A stretch of 57,551 bases of DNA. Origin: Gemmatimonas sp. (lineage in GTDB: Bacteria; Krumholzibacteriota; Krumholzibacteriia; LZORAL124-64-63). The DNA lies in the NCBI GenBank assembly GCA_013824755.1, contig PNOJ01000003.1, positions 1-57,551 of the forward strand, in the 5' to 3' direction. Every line of letters begins with the position of its first letter. Position 1 is the stretch's first letter. Shown in pieces: positions 40,322-50,700 of the stretch. A program made the position numbers and the translations under genes. The notes beneath the pieces are model-generated. The model was given only the letters and a program-made list of their open reading frames with translations, was not told the DNA's origin and did not search any database.

Positions 40322-41596
40322 TCAGGTCTTCTGCGGCTTCTGGCGTGCCGCCGGGAACAGCACGTTGTTCAGGATCAGGCGGTAGCCGGGCGAGGTCCGG
40401 TACAGGTCCAGGTCCGTCGGCGGATCGCCCACGGCGTGCTGGTAGTCCTCGGGATCGTGCCCGCCCAGGAACGTGAAGGTCCCCAGCCCCAGCTTGCCGT
40501 GCAGGTAGCGCACCTCGTCGGTCCCCTCGACCTCCGCCAGCACCAGGACCGAGCGCTTCAGGAAGCGGCGATGGAACCCCGTGGTCTGGCCCATGAAGCC
40601 GTTGACGACGTTGACGTGGCACTGGGTGAGCATCGTCGGCACCGGATCCTGCTTCGCCGCGAAGGAGAACAGCGTGAAGTAGTCGGCCTCGGGGCCGCGC
40701 AGGCCGGCGTAGTCGCTCGTGTCGAGGTCGGAGAACTCGTAGACCAGCGGGTTGGTCACCAGCGTGAAGCCGGTGAAGGCGAAGGTGCGGCCGTCGTCGC
40801 GGCGGCGCTCGCGGTCGGGGTCCAGCGGCGTGCCGTCGATCTCCGGCGGCACGATGTCGGTGCCCAGGTAGGCCAGCGCCAGGTCGACGGTGTCGGTCGC
40901 CGAGCACATCGCGAACAGGAAGCCGCCGCCCTCGACGTAGTCCCGGATGCGCAGCGCCACCGCCTGCTTGAGCCGCCACACCGCGCCGAAGCCGAGCTTC
41001 GCGGCCAGCTCCTCGTTCAGCGTCTGCTGCTCCAGGTACCACGGTTCGAGCCGGTAGGCGGCGAAGAACTTGCCGAACTGGCCGGTGAAGTCCTCGTGGT
41101 GCAGGTGGAGCCAGTCGTACTCCGCGAGCCGCCCGGCGAGGACCTCCGCGTCGAACACGGTGTCGTAGGGGATCTCTGCGTAGTCCATGGCCAGCGTCAC
41201 GGCGTCGTCCCAGGGCTGGAAGTTCGGCGGCACGTAGACCGCGATGCGCGGCGGCTTCTCCAGCAGCACCTCCTCCCGGTTGCCCTGCTGCATCTGCTCG
41301 CGGATCGCGGCCGCCCCGGCGTCATCGACCTCCACGCAGTCCACGCCGCGCAGGCGCGCGGCCAGGCGGACGCCGCCCACGTCGCGCATCAGGAAGCTGC
41401 CGCCGCGGTAGTTGAGCAGCCAGGTCACGCGCGCGCCGTCCTGCAGCGCCGAGAAGGCCAGGCCGTAGGCCTTCAGGTGGTTGGTCTGCTCCAGGTCCAT
41501 GGGCACCAGCAGCCACTGGGCGCGGGCGGTCGCGGCCGCGGCGCAGAGCAGCAAGGTGAGCAGGGCGGCGCGCAGGGCGGTTGTCGGCAGGTTCAC
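40322..41596 (-). CDS. exported protein of the misnamed 'asparagine synthetase B' family
   Basis: 424 aa from GTG 41596 (CAGGAG upstream), overlapping the TPR gene by 4 nt. Signal peptide (1-27, ending TARAQ), then LLVPMDLEQTNHLKAYGLAF, LLNYRGGSFLM, QPWDDAVTLAMDYAEIPYD, WLHLHHEDFTGQFGKFFAAYR and FLFAMCSATDTVDLALA. These match a long exported Bacteroidetes-type protein that databases often call asparagine synthetase B. None of the real enzyme's glutaminase or ATP-pyrophosphatase motifs is present, and it is periplasmic. Its function is unknown. A ThuA/DUF4159-like (glutamine-amidotransferase-fold) domain is possible. Confidence 0.82.
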   Translation of the reverse strand: MNLPTTALRAALLTLLLCAAAATARAQWLLVPMDLEQTNHLKAYGLAFSALQDGARVTWLLNYRGGSFLMRDVGGVRLAARLRGVDCVEVDDAGAAAIREQMQQGNREEVLLEKPPRIAVYVPPNFQPWDDAVTLAMDYAEIPYDTVFDAEVLAGRLAEYDWLHLHHEDFTGQFGKFFAAYRLEPWYLEQQTLNEELAAKLGFGAVWRLKQAVALRIRDYVEGGGFLFAMCSATDTVDLALAYLGTDIVPPEIDGTPLDPDRERRRDDGRTFAFTGFTLVTNPLVYEFSDLDTSDYAGLRGPEADYFTLFSFAAKQDPVPTMLTQCHVNVVNGFMGQTTGFHRRFLKRSVLVLAEVEGTDEVRYLHGKLGLGTFTFLGGHDPEDYQHAVGDPPTDLDLYRTSPGYRLILNNVLFPAARQKPQKT

Positions 41597-43533
41597 GGCG
41601 AACTCCTGAGCTTGAGCCGGGCGTCCTCGGCCTCCAGGGCGTCGGGGTACTGCAGCAGCAGCCGCTCCCAGGCGGCGCGGCCGTCGGGCTCGCGGTGGGC
41701 CGCGACCAGCGCCTCTCCTTCCCGCAGCAGCGCCCGCGGCGCGAGCGGACCGGACGGGTGGTCCGTCGCGACGAGCCGGCACTGGTCCGCCGCGCCTTCC
41801 GCGTCGCCGGCGCGCAGCAGCACCTCCGCCAGCTCCAGCCGCGCGCGGTCCAGCAGGCGGTCCTGGTCGGCGCCGCTCGCCGCGCCGCGCACGAAGGACT
41901 CGAGCGCGGCGCGGCGGGCCGCGTCGTCGCGGACCAGGGCCGCCGCGACCGCCGGCGCGTAGGCGGCGAGGCGCGACGGGCCGCCCGTGGGCTGCATGAG
42001 CTCCTCGGCGATGAGCAGCCCGAGGTCGAGCGCGTCGTTGGCCACGTCACTGGCGGATCCGTCCAGGGCGACCGAGGCGAGCCGGTCGCGGGCCGTCTCC
42101 CAGCCGCCCTGCGCGAAGTCCAGCAGGGCCAGCAGGTAGTGGGCGCGGCCCGCGGCGTCGCGGAACTGCGGGCTGCGGCCCAGGCGCGTCAGGACCGTCC
42201 GGGCCCGCGCCGTGTCGCCCGCCGCGAAGCAGGCCTCGCCCAGCGCGAGGCGGGCGAGCGCCACGCCTTCCAGCGGCAGGTCCAGGTCGACCAGCAGGCG
42301 TTCCAGCGACGCGGCCGCCTCCGCCGGCCGTCCCAGCACGTCGCGCGTGTACGCCGCCAGCCGGATGCGTGCGGAGTAGAGCCGGCTCGAACCCGGGCTG
42401 CGCTCGCGCACCAGCACCAGGATGGAGTCCAGGCGGCGGGCCACGGCATCCAGGTCCGGACCGGCGGCTTCGAAGGCCAGCACGTCCTCGCAGACGCCGG
42501 CCAGCAGGTCGAGCACCCGCAGCTGCTGGCCTCGCGGCACCGACGACGAGCCGGCCAGGGTCTCGAGCGTCGCGATCAGCCAGGAGGCGGCGGCCCGGCG
42601 CACCTCGGGCTCCGGCTCCAGCGGCAGCTCCTTCGCCAGGATGCCGGCCGCGTGCAAGAGGACCTGCGCGCCGGCGGGTTCGGCGGCGAGATCGGCGGTC
42701 GCCGCCGCGGCCGCGTCGGCGCGCCCGAGCCGCAACAGCAGATCGGCGCGCAGCAGGCGGGCGGCCGGCACGTCCCGGTCCAGCTCCGCCAGGGCCGCGA
42801 CGGCCCGTTCGCGTTGCGCCCGACCGGCCAGCAGCCCGAGCATCTCGTCGCGGACCAGCGGCAGGTTCAGCGGGTTGACCTTGAGTTCGTCCGCCGCCTC
42901 GGCCATGCCCGCCTCGATCCGGTCCAGCTCGACGAGGCAGGCGGCGGCCTGACGCTGGAAGATGCGCGGGTCGCCGTGGGCGGCGCGCAGCGAGTCGCAG
43001 AGGGCGAACGCTTCGTCAGGGCGGCCGTGGGCGCGCCACAGGCCGATCGCGTCGGCGACGCTCGTGATGCGGTTGGGGCTGGCGTCGAACAGGGTCGCGA
43101 GCGTGGCGCGCGCCTCGGGCAGCCGGCCCAGGGCCATCTCGGCCTCGGCCAGCGCACGCAGCAGGCGCAGCTGTCCGGGCCGCTCACGCAACCCCTCGCG
43201 GCAGAGATCGGCCGCGCGGGCGTCGTCCCCCGAGCCCTGGGCCAGGGCGACCCAGCGCGTCAGCGTCTCGGCACGCGGGGCGCCGAGCTTCTCGGCCTCC
43301 TCCAGCATCGTCGCGGCGCGGCCGAAGCTCTCCAGCCGGATCAGGTGATCGACCTCCAGCAGGCGCGTGCGCCACGGCTGGAATTCGGACGCGGGCGCCC
43401 GGCCGCGCAGCAGGCGCTCGATGACCGGCGGCTCCTGGGCATCGGCCGCCGGCGAGCGGCCGGGACAGGCGACCACGGCCAGGGCCGCGAAGCAGACGGC
43501 GGCGCGAACGCCGGCGGTGCGGCGCGCGATCAT
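41593..43533 (-). CDS. exported TPR-repeat protein
   Basis: 646 aa from ATG 43533. Signal peptide or lipoprotein-type leader (1-37, with a Cys at 31). The rest is helical, Ala/Leu/Arg-rich, with many TPR-like units (e.g. AEAEMALGRLPEARATLATLF ~125, EACFAAGDTARARTVLTRLG ~445, AEVLLRAGDAEGAADQCRL ~575). A periplasmic scaffold for neighbouring proteins is likely. It overlaps both flanking genes by 4 nt. The much longer open frame running upstream to 46944 is a shadow of the next gene. Confidence 0.8.
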   Translation of the reverse strand: MIARRTAGVRAAVCFAALAVVACPGRSPAADAQEPPVIERLLRGRAPASEFQPWRTRLLEVDHLIRLESFGRAATMLEEAEKLGAPRAETLTRWVALAQGSGDDARAADLCREGLRERPGQLRLLRALAEAEMALGRLPEARATLATLFDASPNRITSVADAIGLWRAHGRPDEAFALCDSLRAAHGDPRIFQRQAAACLVELDRIEAGMAEAADELKVNPLNLPLVRDEMLGLLAGRAQRERAVAALAELDRDVPAARLLRADLLLRLGRADAAAAATADLAAEPAGAQVLLHAAGILAKELPLEPEPEVRRAAASWLIATLETLAGSSSVPRGQQLRVLDLLAGVCEDVLAFEAAGPDLDAVARRLDSILVLVRERSPGSSRLYSARIRLAAYTRDVLGRPAEAAASLERLLVDLDLPLEGVALARLALGEACFAAGDTARARTVLTRLGRSPQFRDAAGRAHYLLALLDFAQGGWETARDRLASVALDGSASDVANDALDLGLLIAEELMQPTGGPSRLAAYAPAVAAALVRDDAARRAALESFVRGAASGADQDRLLDRARLELAEVLLRAGDAEGAADQCRLVATDHPSGPLAPRALLREGEALVAAHREPDGRAAWERLLLQYPDALEAEDARLKLRSSP

Positions 43534-46500
43534 GGGCGGGCCTCCGCGGCGGCGCCGCCCGTTCCGCGCGGCGCGTCGAGCTCCTGCAGCGTCTCGAAGT
43601 AGCGGCGGACCAGGTCGCGGTACTCCGCCGGCACCCGGTCGAGCTGCTCGGCCCGCAGGCGCCAGGGCGCGAGCGGCGCCGACGCCGGCTCCCCGCCGTC
43701 GCTCCCCTGCTGGCGGCCCGACACCTCGGCGGCCGCGCGGCTCTCCCGCCGCCGGCCGAAGTCGCGCTTGCGCACGGAATTCCTGGCGTCGAGCATGCGG
43801 CCGAGGATCCGCTCCTGCCGCTCCAGCGTCTGCTCGTCGATCTCCCCGGCGGCGAGCGAGGCGGCGACCCCCTCGAGGTCCCGGGCCAGCTCGCGCAGGT
43901 CGCCCAGGATCCGTTCGCCTTCGGGCGAGCCGCGCTGCTGCTCGGCGGCCTCGCCCATGCCGCGGGCCACGCCCTGCTGGTCCGACTGCAGGCGCTGCAT
44001 CTGCGACCGCGCCTGCTGGCTCATCCCCCGCTCGCCCAGCTGGCGGCGCAGCTGCTCGGTCAGGCCGTTGAGGCCGGCCTGCTCGCGCGCCATCTGTTCC
44101 AGCTGGCGGCTGAGCGACGGCATCGGCATCGACATCGCGCCCCCGCCGCCGCCGCCCGCCATCTGGGCGCTGGTCAACAGGTTCATCACCAGCTGGTTGA
44201 TCTGGCCGAGGCTGCCGCGCGCGCCCGCGCGCGCCGGCTGCCCCCAGCCGGCGTCGAGCGCCGTGACGGTCGGCTGCATGCCCTCCACCAGCTTGTCCAG
44301 CTCTTGCAGCATGCGGAAGGGGATCGCGCCGGAGGAACCGAGCGCCGTCTCGAGCCGGCCGCGCAGGGCCGCCGTCGCGCGCAGCAGGCGCTTCTGGTCG
44401 CGGGCCAGCTGGGGGGCGCGCACGTCGCGCAGGTCGGCGGGGATCGCGGTCGCCAGCAGCTCCTGGCGGCGCGAGATCTCCAGCAGGTCGAAGGCGAGCC
44501 GCCGCATCGCCTCGCCGGCGAAGTTCTGCATGGCCATCTGCATGGCCTGTTGCCCCTGCAGCAGCACGTTGTAGAGCGACGCCAGCCGCCGCATCGCCTC
44601 CTGCTGCGACGCCGCGCTCTGCGGCGCCTGGTCGCCCGACTTCAGCGAACCCGCGGCCTGCTCCAGGGCCGCCTCGAGGTCGCCCTTCTCGAGCTCCGCC
44701 AGCGCTGCCTCGAGCGCCTCGCGCATGGCCTCGGCGGACGGCGGTTCGTCCGTTGACGGCTCGCCGGTCTGCGGCTCGCTCGACTGCGGCTCGCCCGCCG
44801 GCGGTGTCGCCGCCAGCTCCGCGAGCGCCTCGCGCAGCTGCTGTTCCAGCTCGCGGACCGCCTCGGACAGGGCCTCCTGGCGCGCCGCCGCCTCGGCGTC
44901 GCGCTCGCCCTCCATCAGCTGCGACTGCTCGCGCATCAGCTGTTCGAGCTGCGCGGTGAGCGCCGCCATCTCCTGCTCGCGCTTCATCTGCTCGAGCAGC
45001 GACGCGGCGCGTTCCAGGCGGTCCAGGAACTCCTGCTGGCGCCGGGCCACGTCCGCCACCGCCTCCTGGACGTCGCGCTCCTCCAGCCGCGCCATGGCGT
45101 CCTGCAGCTGGTCGCGCAGGCGGTCGAGGTTCTCGTCGCGGATCTCGTCCATCAGCGCGGCCACCTGGTCCAGCCGCTCGACCAGCTCGACCGAGGCGAG
45201 GTTGCTCGCGGCCAGCCGGTCCAGGTCCCGGTGCAGGCGGTCGGTCAGGTCCTCGAGCCCCGACTGCAGGTCCTGCTGGCGCGCCAGCGCCTCGTCGATC
45301 TCCTGACGGCGCGCGAAGTCGGGCAGGGGGTCCTTCTTCAGCTCGCGCTCCAGCCGCGCGAGCTCGTCGCGCAGGTCGCCGCCCCGGCGCCGCAGGTCGG
45401 CCAGGTCCTCGAGGCGCTGCTGCTCGCCCTGCTGGTGGTCGGCCAGCAGCTCGGCCGCCGAGGGCAGCGTGAAGCGCAGGACGCGCGAGCGGCCGCGGCC
45501 GGGCGCGCCCGGCCGCCGGTTGTCGGCGGCCTCGAGCTGGAGCGCCAGCGTCTGGCCGGGCACGAACTCCAGCTGCGACACGTCCAGGTGCAGGGAGGCG
45601 CCCAGCCGTCCGGGAGCCGGGTCGGCGGCGGGGTCCGCGGCCAGGCCGGCGACGCCGCCCTCCAGCTCGGCGCGGACCGGCGCGGCCAGCGCGGCCGGGA
45701 CCGGCAGGCGGATCCAGGCCGTGTCCTGCGGCGCCTCGGGATCCTCCCGCCTCAGCAGCAGGTCCAGCCCCGCGATCCCGTAGTCGTCCTCGGCGCGGGC
45801 CGCGAGCTCCAGCCGCCCGTCGCCCGGCAGGTCGGTCCCGCCGTCCGGCCGCGTCAGCTCGGCGACGGGCGCGCGGTCCGCGAGCGCCGCGATCTCGTAG
45901 GGCGCGTCGGACAGGCCGCCCAGGCCGGCGGCGTCCCGCAGGCGCAGGCGCCAGCTCAGCGGTCCGGTCACCGTCAACCCGCCGTGGAACTCGTCGCCGT
46001 CGACGCTCCACGCCGTCGAGTCCCCCGCGGCGGTCACCATCGCGGCCTGCGCGAGATCGTGGTTCGCGCGGCCGCGCCACTCCAGGCGGCTGCCGGTCGG
46101 GACCTCGAGGCGCGTCGGCGCCTGCGGGTGCCGCGACGCCGGCAGGCCGGTGTACGACGGCGGGGTCACCGACAGCGACAGCATCAACGGCAGCGGCGGG
46201 TGCAGGACGCGCAGGCGGCCCTCGGCGGTCGTGAACGGGCCGCGCCGGAAGCGGTACACCAGGTCGTCGCGCGCGTCCGCCAGCCGCGCCGCGAAGCGGC
46301 GGCCGGGCGCCGGCGTCGTCGCGGGCTCGAGCTCGGCGGCCAGCGTGCGCCAGGCGCCGTGCTCGCTGCGCACCTCGCAGGCGACCGGCAGGACCGAGCT
46401 GCCGAAGTCGACGGCGGCCAGGCGCGCGTCGGCGCCGCCGACGACCCGGACCTCGGCCGTCTCCAGGAAGAGTCCGGAAGCGGACGGCGTGCCGGGACCG

Positions 46501-47069
46501 GACAGCGGCCGCGCGAGCCGTTGCGCGCCGCGTTCCAGCACCGGTCCGGTCAGCACGCAGCCCAGCGACACCGCGGCGGCGACCAGCAGGCAGCGCCCTG
46601 CCGCGACGCGCAGCGGCGGCAGTCCCGGCGCGCGGGCCGGATCCAGAACGGCGAGGTCGCGTCCGGCGGCCGCGACGACCCGGCCCGCCAGCTCCGCCGC
46701 CAGCGGCGACGCCCGCCAGCGATCGGGCCGGCGCGTGGCCTCCTCGGCCGCCACCAGGCGGTTGCCGCAGCCGGCGGCGCGGTCGACGCGGCCGCAGAAG
46801 CGCGCGAGGCCGCCCAGGTCCGCCAGGGGCGCGACCACCAGGTCCGCGATCAACCACGCGCAGCCCAACCACCAGACGACGGCGGCCGCGACCCTCGCGA
46901 GCGCCGGCGCCTCCGCGGGCCAGCCCAGCAGCAGCGCGCACCACGCGGTCAGCAGCGCGATCCCGGCCGTCGCCTGCGCCGCCCCCCGCCCGAGCGCGTG
47001 ACGACGCGCGCGGCGCAGCAGGCGTCGCGCGTCGTCGCGGAAGCGCAGAGCGGGATCGCGCTCGGTCAC
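43530..47069 (-). CDS. large DUF4175-like membrane/coiled-coil protein
   Basis: 1179 aa. Two to three N-terminal membrane segments (~30-50, 58-85, 155-178), then periplasmic Ig-like strands (~200-520; LSLSVTPPSYTGLP is characteristic of DUF4175-type proteins) and a very long Gln/Glu/Arg/Leu-rich coiled coil (~535-1025). An MSMPMPSLSRQLEQM region and a short C-terminal domain ending ELDAPRGTGG follow. Such proteins accompany MoxR/DUF58-type clusters in related bacteria. Probably an envelope-spanning scaffold; no enzymatic motif seen. Overlaps the TPR gene by 4 nt. Confidence 0.75.
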   Translation of the reverse strand: MTERDPALRFRDDARRLLRRARRHALGRGAAQATAGIALLTAWCALLLGWPAEAPALARVAAAVVWWLGCAWLIADLVVAPLADLGGLARFCGRVDRAAGCGNRLVAAEEATRRPDRWRASPLAAELAGRVVAAAGRDLAVLDPARAPGLPPLRVAAGRCLLVAAAVSLGCVLTGPVLERGAQRLARPLSGPGTPSASGLFLETAEVRVVGGADARLAAVDFGSSVLPVACEVRSEHGAWRTLAAELEPATTPAPGRRFAARLADARDDLVYRFRRGPFTTAEGRLRVLHPPLPLMLSLSVTPPSYTGLPASRHPQAPTRLEVPTGSRLEWRGRANHDLAQAAMVTAAGDSTAWSVDGDEFHGGLTVTGPLSWRLRLRDAAGLGGLSDAPYEIAALADRAPVAELTRPDGGTDLPGDGRLELAARAEDDYGIAGLDLLLRREDPEAPQDTAWIRLPVPAALAAPVRAELEGGVAGLAADPAADPAPGRLGASLHLDVSQLEFVPGQTLALQLEAADNRRPGAPGRGRSRVLRFTLPSAAELLADHQQGEQQRLEDLADLRRRGGDLRDELARLERELKKDPLPDFARRQEIDEALARQQDLQSGLEDLTDRLHRDLDRLAASNLASVELVERLDQVAALMDEIRDENLDRLRDQLQDAMARLEERDVQEAVADVARRQQEFLDRLERAASLLEQMKREQEMAALTAQLEQLMREQSQLMEGERDAEAAARQEALSEAVRELEQQLREALAELAATPPAGEPQSSEPQTGEPSTDEPPSAEAMREALEAALAELEKGDLEAALEQAAGSLKSGDQAPQSAASQQEAMRRLASLYNVLLQGQQAMQMAMQNFAGEAMRRLAFDLLEISRRQELLATAIPADLRDVRAPQLARDQKRLLRATAALRGRLETALGSSGAIPFRMLQELDKLVEGMQPTVTALDAGWGQPARAGARGSLGQINQLVMNLLTSAQMAGGGGGGAMSMPMPSLSRQLEQMAREQAGLNGLTEQLRRQLGERGMSQQARSQMQRLQSDQQGVARGMGEAAEQQRGSPEGERILGDLRELARDLEGVAASLAAGEIDEQTLERQERILGRMLDARNSVRKRDFGRRRESRAAAEVSGRQQGSDGGEPASAPLAPWRLRAEQLDRVPAEYRDLVRRYFETLQELDAPRGTGGAAAEARP

Positions 47070-47079
47070 GGGTCGCCTT

Positions 47080-47745
47080 TCAGGGTCGGGTCAGGGCGTA
47101 GGTCAGGATGTTGACGGCCATGCGGACCGCCGCTTCGCGCGCCTCGGGCGGGTCGCCGTGGACCTGCGCGTCCTCCAGCCCGTCGCCGATGTCGCTCGAC
47201 CACGAGTAGAACACGACCAGCCGGCCCTCGCGCTCGATGCCGAAGCCCTGCGCCGGCGCGCCGTCGTGCTCGTGGATCTTGGGCAGTCCCGGCAGGTCGT
47301 AGAAGCTGTGGTAGATCGGGTGCTCCGAGCCCAGCGGGCGCAGGGGCGTCTCCGGGTAGACGCGGGCCATCAGCGCCCGGAACGCGGGGTCGAGGCCGTA
47401 GTTGTCGTTGGCGTAGAGGAAGCCGCCCGCGTCCAGATAGCGGCGCAATTCGCGCACCTCGCGGTCGCTCAGCTCGATGCCGCCGTGGCCGACGAGGTAG
47501 AGCAGCGGGTAGCGGTACAGGTCCTCGCTGTCCATCGTCACGGTCGCGGGCGCGTCGGCCGTCGCGACGCCGGTGCGCGCCGCGAACGCGCCCAACCAGT
47601 TCGGCAGGGAGCTGGGGTCGCAGTACCAGTCGCCGCCCGCGTACTGCAGGCGCGCCACGGTGACGGGCGCCGCGGCGCCCGGCGCCGACGCGGTCAGCGA
47701 CGAGACGACCGTGACCCACGCTGCGATCCTCGACAGGCGGCTCAC
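47080..47745 (-). CDS. exported DUF4159 protein
   Basis: 221 aa with a signal peptide (1-25). The mature part fits DUF4159: VARLQYAGGDWYCDPSSLPN (~30), LLYLVGHGGIEL (~82), ELRRYLDAGGFLYANDNYGLD (~98), HPIYHSFYDL (~142) and LVVFYSWSSDIGDGLED. The fold is that of a type-1 glutamine amidotransferase-like/ThuA domain, without an obvious catalytic Cys. Lies between the giant kinase (28 bp) and the DUF4175-like gene (10 bp), same direction. Confidence 0.85.
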   Translation of the reverse strand: MSRLSRIAAWVTVVSSLTASAPGAAAPVTVARLQYAGGDWYCDPSSLPNWLGAFAARTGVATADAPATVTMDSEDLYRYPLLYLVGHGGIELSDREVRELRRYLDAGGFLYANDNYGLDPAFRALMARVYPETPLRPLGSEHPIYHSFYDLPGLPKIHEHDGAPAQGFGIEREGRLVVFYSWSSDIGDGLEDAQVHGDPPEAREAAVRMAVNILTYALTRP

Positions 47746-47773
47746 GTCGCCCTCCGTTCCGATGTTCCGTGCT

Positions 47774-50700
47774 TCAGGTGCGCGGCGCCGGCCGCACGTC
47801 CGCGCGCGGCAGGGTCACCTCGGCGAGGGCCCCGGCGCCGTCGGGCCGGTTGCCCAGGGTGATGGACCCCTGCATCAGCGACAGGAGGTTGCGGCAGATC
47901 GAGAGGCCCAGGCCGGTGCCGCGGCTCTTGGTGGAAAAATAAAGGTCGAACAGGCGATCGGCCACTTCTGGCGTCAGGCCCGGCCCGTTGTCGGCCCACA
48001 GCAGCGTGACGGCGTCCGGCGTCACGCGCCAGCCGACGGTCACCGCCAGGGGGGCGTGCCCGGCCGTGGCCTGCAGGCTGTTCTCCAGCAGGTTGCCGAC
48101 GACCTTCGCCAGCGAGTCGGCGTGGCCCAGCACCAGGGGCACGTCGTCGCGCTCGAGACCGGCCACGTCCGGCCCCCCGCCGCCGGGGGTGCGGTAGCGC
48201 GCGACGACGCCGCGCACGACCGCCGGGAAGGACACCGGCGCGCCGGGCGGCGTGTCGGGCCGGCCGAGCAGGCTGAACTCCGTGGCGATGGTGCGCAGCA
48301 GCTCGACCTGCTCCAGCACCTGGCGCACCGTCGCCTCCAGCAGCTCGTCCAGGTTCTCGGCCCGGTCGCGCCAGGCCTGCTGCAGGAACTGGACCGAGAG
48401 CTGGATCGGGGTCAGCGGGTTCTTGATCTCGTGGGCGACCTGGCGCGCCAGCTGCGCGTTCATGGCCAGCCGCTGGTTCTCCAGGAACTCCGTGACGTCC
48501 TCGAACACCAGCATGCGGTCGCGCCGGCCGCCGGGCAGGTCCAGCGGCGCGAGCCGGCCGCGCAGGGTCCGCGAGCGGCCGGGTGCGGTCAGCTCCGCCT
48601 CGCCGGGCTCCTCGGGGATGCGCCCGCGGAAGCCCGCCAGCAGGCGCGACGCTCGCGCGTCTTCCCCAGGCAGATCTTCGCCGGGCAAACCGTCGCCGCC
48701 ACCCTCGCCGGCGTAGAAGGCGTCGATGATGGCGCGCGCCGCGGGGTTCACCGTGACGACCCGGTCGTCGGCGTCGAACACCGCGACGCCGACCGGGACG
48801 CGCTCGAGCAGGCGGGCGAGGAAGCGCTCGCGCTCGGCCAGCGACCGTTGCGCGGTCTGCAGGTCGTCGCGCATGGCGCCGAAGCTGGCGCTCAGCCGCC
48901 CGATCTCGTCGCGGCCGGGCTCGGGCAGCGGCGCCGCGAAGTCGCCCGCGGCCAGCCGGCGCGTCGCGTCGACCAGCACGCGCACCGGGTCGAAGATCTT
49001 CCAGGTCAGCACCAGCGCGAGCAGGGCGGCGGTCACGAAGATCAGCGTGGCCAGGCCGGCCAGGAACAGCACCGTGCGCTCGCCCTGCCCGGCGAAGTCG
49101 CGCGCCCGCGCCGAGAAGGTCACCGCCAGGGCGGCGGGCAGGCGCCCCAGCCGCAGCGACCCGGTCGCGTCCTCGAAGGAGAGTGCGGGCAGGCTCAAGA
49201 GGCCGGTCCAGGCGTGCGGGCGGCCCGGCGTGGGCTGGACGTGGATGTTGCCGGGCTGGCGGCGCAGCCGGTCGAGGGTGGGCGCGGCGAGCACCAGCGG
49301 CGTGCGGCCGGCGAAGACCTGTTCGGGGTGGCTGGACAGCAGCGCCTCGCCGCCCGCGTAGAGCGTCGCCTCGCCCTGGATGACGTCGCCGAGCCCCGAC
49401 ATCAGGTCGGTGTCGACGCGCTGGCGGTAGAAGAACCAGCCGTCGCGGCGGCGGGCCACCGGCCCGTCGGTCGACGGCCCGCCGCCGGCGGCGGTGTCCG
49501 CGGGCGCCGCCGAGAGGTCCACCGGGATCAGCGTGCCCAGGTAGACGCCCAGGTCGTCGCGGATCAGCACGAGCGAGGACGAGCGGGCCTGCTCCAGCAG
49601 CAGCGCCGCCTCGTCGCGGTCGAGGTCGCTGAGCGTCTCGTCCAGCAGCAGGTCGCCGTCGGCGGTGAAGATCATGCCCTGGCGCGTGGAGAAGGGGCCC
49701 AGAGGCCGCTGGCCGGAGAGGCGGCTGGCCAGCAGATCGGCGATGTAGTCGCTCGCCGCCAGGGCGCGGGCCTGCTCCGCCAGCAGGCCCTGCAGCTGCT
49801 CCTCGGCCGCCTCCATGCCGCCGCGCGCCACGTCGCGCGCGCCCTCGGCCAGCCACTCGCGGCTCAGGCGGTCGATGAAGGTGCCGGCCAGCAACAGCGG
49901 CAGCAGCCCCAGCACCAGCGACACCGCGAGGAAGCGTTCCTGGAAGCCCAGCCTGCCCGGGGTGCGGCGGCGCAGCAGCAGGGCCGCGGCCAGCGCGACC
50001 GACCCCAGCCCGCCCGCCAGCAGCAGGTCCAGCAGGGCCAGGCGCGACAGGTCCAGCAGGCGGTCGCCGAAGCTCGGGATGCGCACGCCCAGCAGGAAGC
50101 CCTCCCCGCCGTCGCCGTCGCGCCAGAGGCAGCGGTAGGGCTGCCCCTCCAGGCGGACGCGCCCCCAGCCGCCGACGGCCCGCAGGCGGGCGATCGCCGC
50201 CTCGGAACCGGCGTCGGGCGCCGGCGCCCCCCCGGTGTCGCGCCAGCCGCGGGCGTCGCCGCGCATCAGCAGCAGCGGCTGGTCGACCTCGAGCCGGGGC
50301 GTGTAGCCGCCCGCGGCGGCGTCGACGTCGGCGCCGGACAGCCGGTCCAGGAGCGTCGCGCAGCGCAGGGACCGCGCCGGCAGTTCGAGGCTGATCCAGC
50401 CCGCGCCGCCCGGGCCGACCACCTCGCCGCGCAGCACGTGCTCGTCGCCGGCCGCGTAGCGCCGGCTCTCGGTCTGCAGGTACAGGGGGGCCGAGCGTCC
50501 CGGTCCCAGGTTCAGCGGCCGCCCGCTCTCCCACGCCGAACGGCTGCCGATCTCGTAACCCTGGTCGCGGAAGAACCCCGACGCGAAGCGGCTGACCGGG
50601 ACGCCGTCGTCGTCCAGGAGTTCGAGCAGGCAGGGCAGGCGCAGCTCGTCGATGCGCGCCTCGCGCCACAGCGTGTACGCCGACCAGTGGCGCCAGAGCG

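Noticed and set aside
41593-46944. A 1783-codon frame continuing upstream of the TPR gene
   Set aside because: Codons beyond 43533 are Arg/Gly/Ala/Pro-rich nonsense and overlap the well-supported DUF4175-like gene in another frame; the ATG at 43533 starts a signal peptide.
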